The notes beneath the pieces were generated by a model. The model saw nothing but the letters and a program-made list of their open reading frames with translations. It was not told the DNA's origin and made no database searches. The translations under genes and the position numbers were made by a program. This document shows positions 61,993 to 64,000 of a stretch of 64,000 nt of DNA, piece by piece (the first letter of the stretch is position 1; every line of letters starts with the position of its first letter). Origin of the DNA: Arthrobacter saudimassiliensis (GTDB lineage Bacteria; Actinomycetota; Actinomycetes; Actinomycetales; Micrococcaceae); assembly GCA_900016675.1 (NCBI GenBank), contig LN483071.1, forward strand, positions 248,001-312,000, in the 5' to 3' direction.

Positions 61993-62427
61993 TCAGGTGG
62001 CCTCGGTGTCGAACGGGGCCGGTGTGCCGGGTTCCAGGCGCTCGATGCGCCGCGCCGGCGCCATGGCTGCCGACGACGCAGTCGCTGCGGCGGCCGGTGC
62101 GGCGGCAGCACCGGCAACGGCGGTCCGGGTGGCCGGGCGCAGCGGAGACGCAGCCGGCCGGATGGCGTCTTCGACGTCGTCCAGCAGGGCTTCCTTGATG
62201 ATGCGTCGGGGATCGTACTGCCGCGGGTCGAGCTTGCGCCAGTCGACCTCGTCGATTTCCGGGCCGACCTGTTCGCGCAGCTGCTCGCGCGCGCCTGTGG
62301 CCATCCGGCGCAGTTCACGCACCAGGCGCGCCAGCTGGGAGGCGTACTCCGGCAGGCGTTCGGGGCCGAGGATCGCCACCGCCAGCACGGCAAGGATGAG
62401 GAACTCCCCGGGGTTGATTCCTAACAC
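61993..62427 (-). CDS. tatB: Twin-arginine translocase subunit TatB
   Basis: 144 aa from GTG 62427. One N-terminal membrane helix (FLILAVLAVAILGPERLP, about residues 9-26, with the conserved Glu-Pro hinge region GPERLP), then an amphipathic helix (EYASQLARLVRELRRMATGAREQLREQVGPE) and an Ala/Pro-rich tail. TatB recognises folded twin-arginine precursors with TatC. Placement near sigE and its anti-sigma gene is the classic actinobacterial order, but the htrA gene often found between them is absent. Confidence 0.9.
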   Translation of the reverse strand: MLGINPGEFLILAVLAVAILGPERLPEYASQLARLVRELRRMATGAREQLREQVGPEIDEVDWRKLDPRQYDPRRIIKEALLDDVEDAIRPAASPLRPATRTAVAGAAAAPAAAATASSAAMAPARRIERLEPGTPAPFDTEAT

Positions 62428-62433
62428 TGTTGC

Positions 62434-62439
62434 AGGTTA
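62434..62439 (-). promoter_or_regulatory. -10 element of leaderless tatB
   Basis: TAACCT on the minus strand, 6 nt before GTG 62427. Confidence 0.45.
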
Positions 62440-62489
62440 TCGCTTTCTTCCGCGGCGCTGCCAGTTGCCCGCCGGTGCGGCGCCGGTAC

Positions 62490-63380
62490 TCACGGAGCGC
62501 CCGGTTCGCTGAACAGGCGCAGCCCCCGCAGGATCCGGACCAGGGCGTCCTGGTCCGCCCCGCTCGCCGGGACCAGCCGTGCCGATTCGGTGAGGGACAG
62601 TTCCTGCACGGCCTCGGGCAGGCTGCGGACCGGGAGGGACGATTTCAGGGTGTAGGTGACGTTGGATGAGGCCAGGACCACCAGCCCCGGCTGTTCGGGA
62701 TGCTCCCAGACCTGGGCCCCGACCGAGTCGGGATCAGGCACGAACCCGTCCTCTCCCACGGCACGTCCGCTGACCGCGTTGACGGCGGCTTCGTCGCCTG
62801 CTCCGCGGGCCCCGGGCCGCTGCTCATAGACCGTGATCCGTTCGCCCCGGCCCTCCAGCTCCAGTTCGACGGCGGGCTGGCCGGCCACCTCCACAGCCTT
62901 CGCGGAAACGAGTTCCAGGTCCAGTCCCTCCAGCTCCGGGCAGGTCCAGCCGCTGGCCCGCAGCGCCTGCAGCCCCTCCGGGCCCAGTTCGTCCTGGGTG
63001 CTGGCCTGCGCCCAGCCTGCCGTCAGTCCGGCCCGCTGGCCTTCGGCGACGTCGCCCACGTTGTTGCCCACCGCGTAGGCCCCGCCGATCACCGCCGCTC
63101 CGGCGAGCCCCAGGCCCGCTGCGACGACGAGGGCTCCGCGCGCGGTGACCGCAGCCTGGCGGGGCTGGGCCTCGGGGGCGGCGAGGGGAAGTCCTTCCGA
63201 CAATCCCGCGGCCGGGGACGGGACCTTCAGGGCACGCAGCCTGCTGCGCAGCCGTCGTTCCTCGGCGACCTCGGCGCGGCAGGACGGGCACTGCTCCAAG
63301 TGCCGGGAGACGGCTCGCCGGCGTCCGTCCGGAAGCCCGTCGTCCACGAACGCGCGAAGGTCTCGCGTGGGATGGCGCAT
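62490..63380 (-). CDS. ZAS-type anti-sigma factor, RseA/RsiE-like
   Basis: 296 aa. Zinc-binding anti-sigma motif H27-x3-C31-x2-C34 (RHLEQCPSC) at the N-terminus, one membrane helix at about residues 76-105 (ALVVAAGLGLAGAAVIGGAYAVG), then an extracytoplasmic domain of about 190 residues that could sense envelope stress. It begins 4 bp after the sigE stop, so sigma and anti-sigma are co-expressed. The cytoplasmic domain should bind SigE; redox or proteolytic release is known for relatives. Confidence 0.88.
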   Translation of the reverse strand: MRHPTRDLRAFVDDGLPDGRRRAVSRHLEQCPSCRAEVAEERRLRSRLRALKVPSPAAGLSEGLPLAAPEAQPRQAAVTARGALVVAAGLGLAGAAVIGGAYAVGNNVGDVAEGQRAGLTAGWAQASTQDELGPEGLQALRASGWTCPELEGLDLELVSAKAVEVAGQPAVELELEGRGERITVYEQRPGARGAGDEAAVNAVSGRAVGEDGFVPDPDSVGAQVWEHPEQPGLVVLASSNVTYTLKSSLPVRSLPEAVQELSLTESARLVPASGADQDALVRILRGLRLFSEPGAP

Positions 63381-63384
63381 GGGG

Positions 63385-63993
63385 TCAGTTCGCTCCCGCG
63401 ATCCGGGGCAGGGCCAGCCGGGTCCCCGCGGAGCGCCGCTGCGGGTCCCGGTGTGCCAGCTTGTCCTTGAGCATGCTCCGGCCGCGGTGGATGCGTGAAC
63501 GGACGGTGCCCAGCTTCACGCCGAGGGCGCGGGCCACCTCGTCATAGGACAGGCCTTCAAGGTCGCAGAGCACGACGGCGGCGCGGAAGTCCGGGGGCAG
63601 TTCCTCCAGCGCACGCTGGATGTCGACGTCGAGATTGTTGAATTCGAAGCTGCGCTCCGGGCCGGGGCCCTGGCTGGGCAGCCGCGCTTCGGCATCTTCG
63701 CTCATGCCGTCGAAGCGGATCCGGCTGCGGCGCCGGGCCTGGTCCAGGAAGAGGTTGGTGGTGATGCGGTGCAGCCAGCCGTCGAGGGTCCCGGGCTGGA
63801 ACCGGTCCAGCGAGCGGAACACCCGCACGAAGACCTCCTGGGTCAGGTCCTCCGCGTCCTGGCGATTGCCGGTGAGGCGGTAGGCAAGCCGGTAGACCTT
63901 GGAGCTGTGCCTCTGGACGACTTCCTCCCAGGTAGGGCGCACCCAGTCCGGGTCCGTGCCCGGCACGGCTCCCGCTGAAGGCGTGACAGTCAC
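63385..63993 (-). CDS. sigE: ECF sigma factor SigE-like
   Basis: 202 aa from GTG 63993. Region 2 [35 protein letters not shown] with [22 protein letters not shown] (2.3-2.4), region 4 [47 protein letters not shown]. Matches the SigE/RpoE-type ECF group of actinobacteria, which controls envelope and heat stress genes. Only 7 bases remain upstream in the window, so the promoter, and a possible earlier start, are out of view. Confidence 0.9.
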   Translation of the reverse strand: MTVTPSAGAVPGTDPDWVRPTWEEVVQRHSSKVYRLAYRLTGNRQDAEDLTQEVFVRVFRSLDRFQPGTLDGWLHRITTNLFLDQARRRSRIRFDGMSEDAEARLPSQGPGPERSFEFNNLDVDIQRALEELPPDFRAAVVLCDLEGLSYDEVARALGVKLGTVRSRIHRGRSMLKDKLAHRDPQRRSAGTRLALPRIAGAN

Positions 63994-64000
63994 AATCGTC

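Overview
The window is about 64 kb of very GC-rich, gene-dense DNA with GTG and TTG starts, frequent 4-bp ATGA/GTGA overlaps and many apparently leaderless genes. The set AdnAB, coproporphyrin-type heme synthesis, DUF3107, KshA/Hsa steroid genes and SigE-TatB points to an actinobacterium, most likely Micrococcaceae (Arthrobacter sensu lato). This placement is inferred from gene content and protein style; no rRNA is present. I saw no tRNA, rRNA, CRISPR array, insertion sequence or prophage.

Layout. 1-12.7 kb: nudC (cut by the window edge), an APH-like kinase fold with a long disordered tail, a GntR(YtrA)-ABC-permease operon, the adnA/adnB helicase-nuclease pair, an alkyltransferase-like protein and a DnaQ-type exonuclease. 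12.8-15.7 kb: a metNIQ methionine importer behind a structured leader. 15.8-24.6 kb: eight heme genes on the minus strand, in the order hemE, cgoX, chdC, cpfC, hemC, hemD, hemB, hemL; hemA lies at 39.2 kb. Together these cover glutamyl-tRNA to heme b by the coproporphyrin route.

24.6-39.0 kb: a steroid ring A/B degradation island between hemE and hemA. It holds kstD, kshA, a small Cys-rich protein, kshB, hsaD, hsaA, hsaC, an IclR regulator, hsaE, hsaG, hsaF, a flavin reductase fused to an IclR-effector-like domain (HsaB role), and a regulator with two TetR domains. Four copies of a 15-bp palindrome, TCCCG-N5-YGGGA, lie in three intergenic regions. Each is centred 37-38 bp from the first base of a TANNNT-type -10 element, on both strands. 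This looks like an undescribed activator-type operator for the local regulon, and I consider it the most interesting signal in the window.

39.2-53.9 kb: hemA, a MoeZ-like adenylyltransferase-rhodanese, TetR, DUF3107, an SGNH hydrolase with LGFP-like repeat, a DEAD-box helicase behind a long structured leader, a solitary beta-class DNA methyltransferase, a PHP phosphoesterase, aminopeptidase P, a GSP17M-like protein with PYGQPG repeats, an MgtE-N/CBS protein without channel domain, DUF1003 and Mrp. 53.9-61.9 kb: a divergent polyol locus with SorC regulator, FGGY kinase and HAD phosphatase on one side, and polyol dehydrogenase plus an RbsABC-type transporter on the other, with a clear promoter/operator between them. 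62-64 kb: tatB, a ZAS-type anti-sigma factor and a SigE-like ECF sigma factor.

How the parts work together: KstD and KshAB open ring B of C19 ketosteroids. HsaA with its flavin reductase, then HsaC and HsaD, cleave ring A. HsaE, HsaF and HsaG turn the side product into pyruvate and propionyl-CoA. Several of these enzymes need iron or Fe-S centres, but whether the adjacent heme locus is functionally linked is unknown.
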